Below the pieces are notes generated by a model that saw only the letters and a program-made list of their open reading frames with translations, was not told the origin of the DNA and did no database searches. A DNA stretch of 22,229 bases from assembly GCA_040255925.1 (NCBI GenBank), contig JBDZVX010000034.1, positions 1 to 22,229 of the forward strand. Direction: 5' to 3'. This document shows positions 15,547 through 22,229 of this stretch, piece after piece. The position numbers and the translations under genes were made by a program. This DNA is from Nitrolancea sp040255925. Its GTDB lineage: Bacteria > Chloroflexota > Chloroflexia > Thermomicrobiales > Thermomicrobiaceae. Each line of letters begins with the position of its first letter. The first letter of the stretch is position 1.

Positions 15547-16587
15547 TTACACGCGCGCTGCCCGGGCTTCGCGGAGGCGCTCAAAGAGCTGCCGCTCTTC
15601 GTCCGTCAAGTGCGTCGGAAGCTGAACCTTGACCCGGACCAGCAAGTCGCCTCGAGTCGTTCCCCGGAGGGATGGCATCCCCTTTCCGCGTAGGCGGAAG
15701 ACCCGTCCATTCTGCGTCTCCGGTGGAATCCGCAGGACGACCGGCTTGTCCAGCGTCTGGACGAGGACCTCCCCGCCGAGCATCGCGGTATAGAGCGGTA
15801 CGTCGACGTGGGTCCGAATATTATCCCCGTCGAGTTCAAAGCGTGGATTCGGCGCGAGCGAGATGATCAGATAGATATCGCCGCTGGGCCCGCCATTCAC
15901 GCCCGGTCCGCCTTGACCGGCAACCCGCACCCGTGATCCGTCCCGTACGCCGGCCGGAATCTTGACCTCAATCACCTTGGTGCGGGAGACGTACCCGGTG
16001 CCACCGCAGGTTGGGCAGACGCGTTGCCCGGCGAGCCCAGTACCGCCGCAGGTTGGACACTGCTCTTGCAGCCGCACGTCATACTGCCGGGTAACTCCAT
16101 GGTACGCCTCGCTCAGAGAGATCTCGACCGGCTGCTCATAGTCCTGGCCACGCTGCGGCGCCGGGGCTCGGCGTTGGGTCGTACGGCCGAAGGTATCACC
16201 GAAGAGGGTCTCGAAGAAGTCGGAGAAATGGCCTTCGCCAGGCGTCCGGTACTCGTAACGGGTCCGCGGCCCACCTTCACCCCCATAGAACCAGTCAGAG
16301 AAGTCCTGCCCTGATCGCGCGCCGCCGGGAGCGGCACCCGCGCCACTGGTCGCGGCCTCCTGGTAGCGTTCCCAGTCCGCCCCGTAGCGATCGTACTTCG
16401 CCCGCTTTTCCGGGTCCTTGAGGACCTCGTAGGCTTCGTTGACGTCCTTGAGGCGTTCTTCGGCGCCCGCTTCCTTGCTGACGTCGGGGTGCAGCTTTCT
16501 CGCGAGCTTGCGATATGCGGCCTTAATCGCCTTGTCGTCCGCGTCGCGCGACACGCCGAGTGTCTTGTAATAGTCCTTGAAATCCAT
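15547..16587 (-). CDS. DnaJ/Hsp40-type co-chaperone with a single zinc half-domain
   Basis: This 346-residue co-chaperone would stimulate DnaK ATPase through its J domain (residues 4-69, HPD at 33-35). A Gly/Phe-rich stretch at about 80-130 follows, then the substrate-binding beta-domains to the C-terminus (VKIPAGVRDGSRVRVAGQG, VDVPLYTAMLGGEV, RGKGMPSLRG). Between them lie only two CPTCGGTG repeats (Cys177/180 and 191/194), enough for one zinc ion, whereas class I DnaJ has four repeats binding two zincs and class II proteins (CbpA) have none. It is therefore an intermediate form. GAGGT precedes ATG 16587, and a near-consensus promoter lies about 50-80 bp upstream. No grpE or dnaK is adjacent in the window and no CIRCE element was seen. 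Confidence 0.92.
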   Translation of the reverse strand: MDFKDYYKTLGVSRDADDKAIKAAYRKLARKLHPDVSKEAGAEERLKDVNEAYEVLKDPEKRAKYDRYGADWERYQEAATSGAGAAPGGARSGQDFSDWFYGGEGGPRTRYEYRTPGEGHFSDFFETLFGDTFGRTTQRRAPAPQRGQDYEQPVEISLSEAYHGVTRQYDVRLQEQCPTCGGTGLAGQRVCPTCGGTGYVSRTKVIEVKIPAGVRDGSRVRVAGQGGPGVNGGPSGDIYLIISLAPNPRFELDGDNIRTHVDVPLYTAMLGGEVLVQTLDKPVVLRIPPETQNGRVFRLRGKGMPSLRGTTRGDLLVRVKVQLPTHLTDEERQLFERLREARAARV

Positions 16588-16638
16588 TGCTACCTCAAAT
16601 CAAACGCATCGCCGGACGGGCCGTCGTATCGTAGCGCT

Positions 16639-16668
16639 ATTATAACTACTTGAGTCGTTCCGTGTCAC
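16639..16668 (-). promoter_or_regulatory. Sigma-A-type promoter of the dnaJ-like gene
   Basis: The minus strand has GTGACA (16663-16668, five of six to TTGACA), an 18-bp spacer and a perfect TATAAT (16639-16644). The expected start is about 45 bp upstream of the ATG. The promoter begins only 20 bp past the stop of the DUF4126 gene, so dnaJ can be transcribed independently. Confidence 0.7.
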
Positions 16669-16687
16669 TGTTCTTGTGCCGATCGTT

Positions 16688-17260
16688 TCATTCACGTGAC
16701 TTGATTCGTGGTTGATTCCGCCGGCGGATTCGGCGGACGGCCCACGTGAACGCCGCCAGGAGCAGCAGGATGATCACGATGACCAGGATCGGCGCGACTA
16801 GGGCGACGATCGACATAATGATTGCCATGACATCTTCGATCGTGCTCACGATCGGGTTTCCGACCCCGGCCGTCGTCGCGGTGACGGCGGGCCGGGCCGT
16901 TGCCTTCATCGCATGGACGCTTCCTGCAGCGACGATGCCAAGAAGTAGCGCCAGTGCGGGTTGGATGTTGGCAACGTCACTGGTTGATCCCAGCATGAGG
17001 ATAGCACCGGCGGCAGGCCGGATGAGTGTTTGGACGATATCGTTGACGTGATCCACAAAGGGAATCTTGTCGGCGAAGAGTTCAATGATCAGCAGTATTC
17101 CAATGATCCCCAGGCCGATAGTGGATAAGAGAACGTCGTACGGCTGGTGGAGGGTGATGAGATTCGTATACCGCGCGGCCAGTCCAACGATCAGGAGCGG
17201 GATGTACGCGTTGAACCCGGCCGGAAGAGCGAGTCCCAGGCCCGTCAGTAATGCATCCAT
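16688..17260 (-). CDS. DUF4126 family integral membrane protein
   Basis: This 190-residue protein has several hydrophobic helices. It opens with LGLALPAGFNAYIPLLIVGLA (about residues 8-28), followed by IIELFADKIPFVDHVND and IRPAAGAILML, then VHAMKATARPAV and GNPIVSTIEDVMAI, ending in a strongly hydrophobic helix (IVIILLLLAAF) and a basic tail. This motif order is that of the DUF4126 family, whose function is not established to my knowledge. The ATG at 17260 is preceded by GAGGACGGG. A TATAAT lies 41 bp upstream on the minus strand. Location in the cytoplasmic membrane is well supported; any role is unknown. Confidence 0.85.
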   Translation of the reverse strand: MDALLTGLGLALPAGFNAYIPLLIVGLAARYTNLITLHQPYDVLLSTIGLGIIGILLIIELFADKIPFVDHVNDIVQTLIRPAAGAILMLGSTSDVANIQPALALLLGIVAAGSVHAMKATARPAVTATTAGVGNPIVSTIEDVMAIIMSIVALVAPILVIVIILLLLAAFTWAVRRIRRRNQPRIKSRE

Positions 17261-17289
17261 ACCCGTCCTCGAAATCGGTGGCGACGATG

Positions 17290-17306
17290 TCGATGCATCG
17301 ATTATA
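17290..17306 (-). promoter_or_regulatory. TATAAT -10 box beside a 12-bp palindrome upstream of the DUF4126 gene
   Basis: On the minus strand TATAAT (17301-17306) is followed immediately by the palindrome TCGATGCATCGA (17290-17301), which would cover the transcription start. No -35 is recognisable. The palindrome may be an operator or chance. Confidence 0.4.
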
Positions 17307-17353
17307 GAGGATGCCGGTTATGGATGGCGCGGCCCTGATGGTAAAAATTCCGG

Positions 17354-18559
17354 CTAGCCGCTTTTCAACCCGCTCGCATAGGCTTGGAGCACCCGGTCCA
17401 CGAGCCGGTCCCAGGTGAACTCCCGTGCCACCCGTTCCTGCGCCGCTCGACCGAACCGGATTCGGAGGTTCGGGTTTTCCAGGCAGTCCACGACCGCCGC
17501 GACCAAGGCCCCCACGTCATCCGGCGGCGCGACGAGGCCGCTGGTGCCGTTCTCAACGAACGCCGGCGCTTCGCCCACGTTGGTGGTCACCACCGGGATT
17601 CCGGTCGCCATCAGTTCAAGCAGTTTAACCGGACTTTTGGCCCGGTTCAGGCGGCTGTCGTTAAACGGATGCACAGCGACATCGCAGGCACCGGCGATGA
17701 ATCCGAGCTGTCCCGGTTCGATCCAGCCGAGTTGGATGATGGCGTCATCACAACTCAGCTTCCGCGCGCGGGCGAGCAACCTGGGCTCGGCCTTCCCGCC
17801 GGCGGACCCACCGGCGATGACGAGCCGGGTACCCGGAACGCGCGCCCGGACGCCAGCCAGGAGGTCGGCGATGATGGTGGGATCGAACTCCACGAAGCGG
17901 GTGTAGAGGAGGATCGACGGACCCCCACCGGGGAGCCGCCGGGTTTGAAACTCGGCGACGGCCACCGGATCGGGCGTCAGCGCGGCGATACGGGTTTGCG
18001 TGAGCCCGTTTGGCACGTAATGGACGCGATTCGCCGGCGCGCCGAGGCCGATCGCCCTACGTTCGAGTTCGCGGCTGGCGACCGTCAATGCCGATGCCCG
18101 TGCGGGCCAGGTCCGCTCCTGCCAATCGAACACGCGGCGCTGGAACGGGCCGTAGAGGCCGGTATCGTTCCAGCCGCCATTGCCCTCCCAGTCATCCATA
18201 TCGACGATGACCGGGGTCGAGCGCCGGAGCCAGCGGCTGGCAAGATCGCCAAAGCCCTTCGGCTTGAAAAGATGGATCAACGATGGATGCTCAGTGTGGG
18301 CCCAGCGGATCATCTCGCCCGCAACGAGCGGCCAGAGCGCCGGGCGGGTCACATGGGTATTGCTGATCCGGACACCGCCGTCCACCCAACGTCGCCCGGC
18401 ATCGCGCGGCCAGTCCCAGGGCGTCGTGCCGAGGCGGACATCCCAGCCGTGCGGCCGGAGCGCTTGACCGATGGCAAGCGCGCGGGCGCTCATGGTCGCC
18501 TTCGGTCGCATACCGAAGGTACCAAGCATGAGGACTCGTTGACTGACGGAATTGCGCAC
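17354..18559 (-). CDS. GT4-type glycosyltransferase, stand-alone
   Basis: This 401-residue GT-B protein has an N-terminal acceptor domain (RVLMLGTFGMRPKATMSARA at 8-27), VIVDMDDWEG at 117-126, YVPNGL at 181-186, and a donor domain with ILLYTRFVEFDP, RLVIAGG and SPVKLLELMATGIPVVTTNVG, in which Lys312 and Glu315 take the place of the usual E-x7-E region. The family transfers sugars from nucleotide donors, usually retaining configuration. Translation is taken from GTG 18559 (GGGAG about 14 bases upstream); an internal ATG at 18529 is possible but lacks a ribosome binding site. It is not linked to the other glycosyltransferase run, from which dnaJ and DUF4126 separate it. The substrate is unknown. 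Confidence 0.88.
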   Translation of the reverse strand: MRNSVSQRVLMLGTFGMRPKATMSARALAIGQALRPHGWDVRLGTTPWDWPRDAGRRWVDGGVRISNTHVTRPALWPLVAGEMIRWAHTEHPSLIHLFKPKGFGDLASRWLRRSTPVIVDMDDWEGNGGWNDTGLYGPFQRRVFDWQERTWPARASALTVASRELERRAIGLGAPANRVHYVPNGLTQTRIAALTPDPVAVAEFQTRRLPGGGPSILLYTRFVEFDPTIIADLLAGVRARVPGTRLVIAGGSAGGKAEPRLLARARKLSCDDAIIQLGWIEPGQLGFIAGACDVAVHPFNDSRLNRAKSPVKLLELMATGIPVVTTNVGEAPAFVENGTSGLVAPPDDVGALVAAVVDCLENPNLRIRFGRAAQERVAREFTWDRLVDRVLQAYASGLKSG

Positions 18560-19009
18560 GGCTCGTCACGTTCTCCCGGTCATGATCGCCTCGCGCGATG
18601 CTACCAACATTTGGGAGAAACGCACAAGCGATGTAGGCGATGCTCGGTACGAGGGGTACGCTGGAGGCACGTTGATGCCACCCCGGAGCTGGCACTACCG
18701 GGTCTGGGAGTGGATGGGATACTCCCTGGCGTTAATGGAGATCAGTGGGTCGGGCGGCCATCGCGAGCGCGGCCTCTTGCCGGACGAGCTGGTTAACAGG
18801 AATAAACCGGTCTCGGAGCCTTTGGGGACACCAATTCATCCCCTCAAGCGACACCAATTCATCCCTACTGTTATGGGATTCTGCCATACAATTGGGTGCT
18901 CTCAGGCAACTTGTGCGAATCCACCCGGTGCGCTCGAAGGATTTCCCTGATGCCCATAACGTAGTCCGGATATCACACCATTGCTCTGGAATTGAAAGGA
19001 AACACCGCG
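18560..19009. other. Intergenic region with direct repeats and a possible promoter
   Basis: These 450 bp separate the divergent GT4 and secreted-protein genes. I see no supported gene. The right part carries two 16-bp direct repeats (18827-18842 and 18850-18865) and a TACAAT (18887-18892) on the plus strand that could serve as -10 for the gene at 19010, although no -35 is visible. Confidence 0.45.
18827..18865. repeat. Two 16-bp direct repeats, 23-bp period
   Basis: GACACCAATTCATCCC occurs at 18827-18842 and again, unchanged, at 18850-18865. The spacing of 23 bp is near two helical turns. The pair lies just ahead of a possible -10 box for the secreted-protein gene, so it may be an activator or repressor site. 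Terminal multiple repeats of a lost insertion sequence are an alternative. Confidence 0.6.
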
Positions 19010-19690
19010 ATGCGTAAGGTAGCAGCCATTGTGCTCGCTTTCGCCGTCATCGGTACAACGTTGTTCGTCATGCGCCAGCCCGATCCTGGGAACGCGGCAC
19101 CCGCAATACCTGAGATTGTCTCTGAACAGGGAGGCTTCACTCTCGTTCTGCCGCCGGATGATACGCCGTTAGTTCGGTTCGACCTGTTTGATCCCGCGAG
19201 TTCAGAGCCCTATTACGAGGCGAACGAGCGGCGTATCCAGCAGCTCATCAATCAGCCGGCAGGTCAGACCGATCTTATCAAGGTAACGCTAACATTCAAG
19301 AAATCGGTGCCGTGGGAAGAGTTCGTGGCACTGCGTGATCAGGTGGGCCTGGAGACAAACATCATAACGTTTGCCGAGCGGGGCCCGGAGGGGGAGAAAT
19401 GGGCGATAGACGTCGTCCAGTGGATGCCTGACGAAGAGCTTACGGCGTTTGTTGCCCGCGATGCGGTAAAGGTTAACACGACAGTCCTCGGCGTGATATT
19501 GGTGGAGGCATCGATTACGCCAGACCAGGAAACGCTTGGAGTCCTGGCGTCGGACCCCCGAGTGTTCGCAGTCGATACCGTGCGGGTTGAGGCTGCACAA
19601 CTGCTTGCACAACAGAGTGATGAATTCGGTTCCGTTGACCCGGCCAAGATTGGGGTGCCATCGCCGTATTGGCACTTTGATTGGCCGTAA
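19010..19690 (+). CDS. Secreted protein of unknown function with a propeptide-like domain
   Basis: This 226-residue precursor starts at ATG 19010, chosen over an in-frame TTG at 18992 because AAAGGA precedes it and the signal peptide begins there. MRKVAAIVLAFAVIGTTLFV is a typical secretion signal, with possible cleavage after GNAA near residue 30. The mature protein has no cysteine, ends in VPSPYWHFDWP, and contains alternating strand/helix segments (LIKVTLTFKKSVPWEEFVALR; VILVEASITPDQETLGVLA then DPRVFAVDTV). The last segment, with a VF-AVD-V ending, resembles the I9-type propeptides of subtilases, which act as inhibitors or chaperones, but no protease domain follows. It is the only plus-strand complete gene in the right half. 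A convergent lexA follows. Family not recognised. Confidence 0.75.
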   Translation: MRKVAAIVLAFAVIGTTLFVMRQPDPGNAAPAIPEIVSEQGGFTLVLPPDDTPLVRFDLFDPASSEPYYEANERRIQQLINQPAGQTDLIKVTLTFKKSVPWEEFVALRDQVGLETNIITFAERGPEGEKWAIDVVQWMPDEELTAFVARDAVKVNTTVLGVILVEASITPDQETLGVLASDPRVFAVDTVRVEAAQLLAQQSDEFGSVDPAKIGVPSPYWHFDWP

Positions 19691-19699
19691 TCGGAGTAG

Positions 19700-19738
19700 T
19701 AGCCCTGTTCGTCCCGAGTAACAGGCACGACAGGGCTA
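19700..19738 (+). terminator. Hairpin after the secreted-protein gene
   Basis: TAGCCCTGT (19700-19708) and ACAGGGCTA (19730-19738) pair perfectly, and the stem extends inward with CGT/ACG past one bulged T. It begins 10 bp after the stop codon. A T-tract is missing, so it may be a weak terminator or an end-protecting structure. Confidence 0.45.
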
Positions 19739-19759
19739 GCGCGGGTTGCCGATTGATCG

Positions 19760-19815
19760 GCCCTCACCCTCGGCCCCACTCCCAGAATTGGGCGAGGGGG
19801 TCAGGGGGTGAGGGC
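19760..19815. repeat. REP-like palindromic intergenic repeat
   Basis: GCCCTCACCC (19760-19769) is the exact reverse complement of GGGTGAGGGC (19806-19815). The inner part has a further CCCA/TGGG pairing around GAAT. Elements with CCCTCACCC outer arms and a CCCAATT-like centre are, from memory, dispersed in intergenic regions of many bacterial genomes including Chloroflexota. It lies between convergent genes, as REP elements often do. Confidence 0.6.
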
Positions 19816-20000
19816 TGCCACCTCCGGCTCAATCCTTCCGCAACCTGTCTAGGGGACGCTTCACTGATGACCAATGACCCCGATGAAGCCGGAATCCCTG
19901 GTAGTGGCGCTGCTTGCCGAGCCCGGTGAATGATGCAGCTCGACGGATCATACCGCCAGTGGCGTGCGGCCCGAGCACCGGGCGGGTGACATGCCGGTGT

Positions 20001-20636
20001 TTAGGCGTAGGGACGCACGACCGTGACGAGCTTGCCCTGGATCTCCACGTTTTCCGACGTGGTGTAGATCGGCGCCATGGTCGCGTTGGCCGGTTGCAGC
20101 CGGACCTGCTCGCCTTCTAGGAAGAAGCGCTTGAGCGTCGTCTCTTTCTCGTCGCGCAGCCAGACCGCGACGGTCTCCCCGTTTTCGCAGGTCTCCTGGT
20201 GACGGAGGATCACGATGTCACCGTCGCCGATCAGGGCATCGATCATCGATTGCCCCTTGACCCGCAGCGCGAAGAGCCCGTCCCGGCGGCTCCCGATAAG
20301 ATCGCTGGTGATCTCGATCTGCTCGGCGGTGTCGGCCGATTGCTCATCGAGCACCGGGATCGGTTCACCGGCCGCGATTCGGCCGACGACCGGAACCCGG
20401 ACGACGTTGCGGAGCGGTGCCGGCCGGTTGACCAATTCGATGCCGCGCGAGATGTTGCGGTTCCGCCGGATGAGGTTGCGTTGCTCCAGGATATTGAGGT
20501 TGTAGTCGACGACGCTGGTGGACGAGATGGTCAGATCACGCTGAATATCGCGAATCGTTGGCGGGAAGGTGTTCTCCTCCAGGAATCGCTCGATGTACTC
20601 CAGCATTGCCTGCTGCCGGCGCGAGAGCTGTTTCAT
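20001..20636 (-). CDS. lexA: LexA repressor, SOS response
   Basis: LexA represses DNA-damage genes and cleaves itself when RecA filaments form. The 211-residue protein has an N-terminal winged helix-turn-helix (about 1-65, FPPTIRDIQRDLTISSTSVV), a linker, and the S24 autoprotease domain. The cleavage site is Ala89-Gly90 in VGRIAAGEPI, the nucleophile is Ser130 in GQSMIDALI and the general base is Lys169 in ETTLKRF. All are present, so it should be self-cleavable. The ATG at 20636 is preceded by GGAGGAGA at rather short spacing; a longer frame to 20705 would run into the promoter. Its own promoter contains a perfect LexA box, so autoregulation is expected. No recA or other SOS gene is adjacent in this window. 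Confidence 0.96.
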   Translation of the reverse strand: MKQLSRRQQAMLEYIERFLEENTFPPTIRDIQRDLTISSTSVVDYNLNILEQRNLIRRNRNISRGIELVNRPAPLRNVVRVPVVGRIAAGEPIPVLDEQSADTAEQIEITSDLIGSRRDGLFALRVKGQSMIDALIGDGDIVILRHQETCENGETVAVWLRDEKETTLKRFFLEGEQVRLQPANATMAPIYTTSENVEIQGKLVTVVRPYA

Positions 20637-20688
20637 TCTCCTCCACCCTGTCCTCGTGCTGATGCAATTGTCAAGACACGCTGCCGTC

Positions 20689-20718
20689 ATTATAGGAGCG
20701 AACATCTGTTCGTGTCAA
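20689..20718 (-). promoter_or_regulatory. Consensus promoter of lexA
   Basis: The minus strand shows perfect TTGACA (20713-20718), an 18-bp spacer and perfect TATAAT (20689-20694). The start should lie near 20682, giving a leader of about 45 nt. A LexA box fills most of the spacer. Confidence 0.85.
20699..20712. promoter_or_regulatory. LexA operator (Gram-positive type SOS box)
   Basis: CGAACATCTGTTCG is a palindrome with GAAC-N4-GTTC half-sites, the pattern of the Bacillus/Actinobacteria LexA (Cheo) box and unlike the Escherichia CTGT-N8-ACAG box. It sits between -35 and -10 of the lexA promoter, where bound repressor would block RNA polymerase. Confidence 0.88.
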
Positions 20719-20946
20719 GCTATCTTGTGGATTTGGGGGCGCAATGGCATTTCGCGGGCAGCCTTTGCGCGGCGGTAAACTGATGACAGGCACATCGAGC
20801 CGACATCGCGCGGTGATTGATCGCCGCCCGATGCCGACTGAATGGGATGGTAGTCGTGAGCGTGCCAGTGTGGCGGGTCACGACCGCTCAACGCTACCCG
20901 TGCAAAACACTGACGTACACGCCGTGGATTCGGCATTCAGCACTCA

Positions 20947-22203
20947 TCAGGGCAAGGAAGACGGTCCCGGCTCAGGATCGATGGAGGTATCGTCTCGACG
21001 CGGAACGCGCCCCGAGAGGTCTCTAGGGATATCGTGGCGTCGATGGCCGGAGAGTTCCTGGGGGTCGTGCCGGCCATGGGAGTGGCCATGATCGTCGATG
21101 CGCTCGGGCGGTGTGCGGACTGCGAGCCAACTGGCAATGCTGGTGGTCAGGGGAACCGCGCTGATCAAGCCGAGTGTGCCGACCAGCGTCCGCACGATCT
21201 CCTCCGCTACGATCTCCCGGTTGACGATCTGCAGGAAGGGCTGATCCGACTGCGTGAAGAGCAGCATGAGCGGCAGGGAGGCCCCGACGTAGGCCAGCAC
21301 CAGGGTATTGACCGTGGTGGCAATGTGATCTCTGCCGACCTTCAGACCGGAACGAAAGAGCCGCGAGGCGCTGAGGTTCGGATTCGCCTTGCGCAGTTCA
21401 AAGACGGTGGAGCTCTGGGTCACGGTTACATCATCGAGAACGCCGAGGGCTCCAATGATGATCCCGCCGAGAAGCAGGCCTTGCGGGTTGAGCCCGCGGC
21501 CGCCGATCGTTGCCTGGAGCAAGGCGGCTTCCTCCGAAGCGAGACCGGTCAAGTGGGAGATATCCACGAATATCGAGCCGAGCATGCCGGTGATCAGGAG
21601 GCTCAGGCTGGTACCGACCATCGCGGCCACCGTCATCCGGCCGATCCCGTGGACCAGGAAGAGGGTCACGGTGAAGATCACGAACGCGGCGGCGATGGTC
21701 GTGCCAACCGGGCTTCCTCCGTTCAGCAAACGCGGGATGAGGAACCAGACGATGACCGCGAACGTAAAAGCCATCCCGGCCAGCGAGCGGACTCCCTTCC
21801 ACCGGCTGGTCAGCACGATGAAGAATGCAAACAGCGCGGCGAGGAGCGCCAGGGGAGTGCCACGCGCCCGGTCGATGAGCACGAAATGTTCGAACTGACC
21901 CGGTCCGGCGGCCGGCGTATGCGCGAGGAAGACCGTATCGCCCGGATCGAACTGCTGGTTGGCGGTATTGAGGTCGATGATTCCGACATCCACCGTGACA
22001 AGCTCTCCTGCCCGATCGCCGGTTGTCAGTCGTACGCTCAAGCGTTGGTAGGGTTGTGTCACCGGTCCAACGGTCGTCTCACCCCGCTCAAGGATCTGCA
22101 CCACGGTCCCCTTGACCATCTGGGTCTGCTGCTGGGCACGCGCCGGAGGTGGCATGACGCTGATGGTGAGCAGAATCAAGCCGGCAAGCAATCTCCAGGA
22201 CAC
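20947..22203 (-). CDS. YibE/F-family integral membrane protein
   Basis: This 418-residue protein starts at GTG 22203 with an AAGGGA-type site 10 or so bases ahead. An N-terminal signal-like segment (LLAGLILLTISVMPPPARA) precedes a soluble region up to about residue 105 (GTVVQILERG, LSVRLTTGDRAGELV). Several membrane helices follow. The family hallmark GVLDDVTVTQSSTVFELRKA and the LVLAYVGASLPLMLLF helix are clear, placing it in the YibE/F-like family, of unknown function. The tail from about residue 370 is unusual: it is hydrophilic and His-rich (DDHGHSHGRHD, then H387 and H390), suggesting metal binding. It lies upstream of lexA, which has its own promoter, so the two need not be co-transcribed. 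Confidence 0.88.
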   Translation of the reverse strand: MSWRLLAGLILLTISVMPPPARAQQQTQMVKGTVVQILERGETTVGPVTQPYQRLSVRLTTGDRAGELVTVDVGIIDLNTANQQFDPGDTVFLAHTPAAGPGQFEHFVLIDRARGTPLALLAALFAFFIVLTSRWKGVRSLAGMAFTFAVIVWFLIPRLLNGGSPVGTTIAAAFVIFTVTLFLVHGIGRMTVAAMVGTSLSLLITGMLGSIFVDISHLTGLASEEAALLQATIGGRGLNPQGLLLGGIIIGALGVLDDVTVTQSSTVFELRKANPNLSASRLFRSGLKVGRDHIATTVNTLVLAYVGASLPLMLLFTQSDQPFLQIVNREIVAEEIVRTLVGTLGLISAVPLTTSIASWLAVRTPPERIDDHGHSHGRHDPQELSGHRRHDIPRDLSGRVPRRDDTSIDPEPGPSSLP

Positions 22204-22229
22204 GATCCAGGTTCCCTTCTCTGATCGAG

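Noticed and set aside
17384..18796. 470-codon plus-strand open frame
   Set aside because: It is antisense to the GT4 glycosyltransferase, has arginine/aspartate/glutamate-rich unstructured sequence and no recognised domain; typical of high-GC antisense frames.
18827..18865. Possible CRISPR array
   Set aside because: Only two copies of a 16-bp unit with a 7-bp spacer; far too short in repeat and spacer and no cas genes in the window.
21034..22224. 396-codon plus-strand open frame
   Set aside because: It is antisense to the YibE/F-family gene, with highly charged low-information sequence. The minus-strand frame has clear family motifs.

Overview
This window looks like a piece of a high-GC draft bacterial genome. 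It combines housekeeping genes (purA, fabZ, yebC, dnaJ, lexA, a DEAD-box helicase), a membrane and surface glycan cluster, and some decayed accessory DNA. A Gram-positive type LexA box (GAAC-N4-GTTC) and strong AGGAGG-type ribosome binding sites argue for a monoderm-like lineage. My best guess is a member of Chloroflexota, Thermomicrobia/Sphaerobacter-Nitrolancea type. That placement is inference from gene style only. The sequence contains a 100-N scaffold gap (5784-5883).

Layout. (1) 3-641, plus strand: the 3' end of a beta-class DNA methyltransferase. (2) 859-2600, minus strand: a more AT-rich accessory pair, made of a small secreted protein and a protein with an internal duplication, apparently served by one promoter near 2756-2784. 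(3) 2872-3605: a decayed IS630-family transposase. (4) 3636-4776: a PIG-V-like membrane glycosyltransferase broken by one frameshift, with an unclear N-terminus. (5) About 4950-5683: no firm gene, but a plus-strand -10 box, structured sequence, a possible small Cys-containing ORF and a strong terminator. (6) 5903-8428, minus: yebC and a DEAD-box helicase. (7) 8872-15285, minus: purA, fabZ, GT9, GT9, GT4, GT9; from fabZ onward every gene overlaps the next. (8) 15547-18559, minus: dnaJ with a reduced zinc finger, a DUF4126 membrane protein and a lone GT4 glycosyltransferase. (9) 18560-20000: direct repeats, a plus-strand secreted protein and palindromic repeats. (10) 20001-22203, minus: autoregulated lexA and a YibE/F-family membrane protein.

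How the genes fit together. The overlapping fabZ-GT cluster, the PIG-V-like enzyme and the separate GT4 suggest assembly of a cell-surface glycan or glycolipid. The three GT9 (heptosyltransferase-type) paralogues next to fabZ resemble an LPS-like neighbourhood, which would be unexpected if the organism is monoderm. I did not find a clearly new defence or mobile system. The most useful leads are the overlapping glycan cluster, the DnaJ with half a zinc domain, the LexA box inside its own promoter, the plus-strand transcription unit near 5168-5683, and an assembly artefact: 55 bp are repeated exactly on both sides of the N gap.
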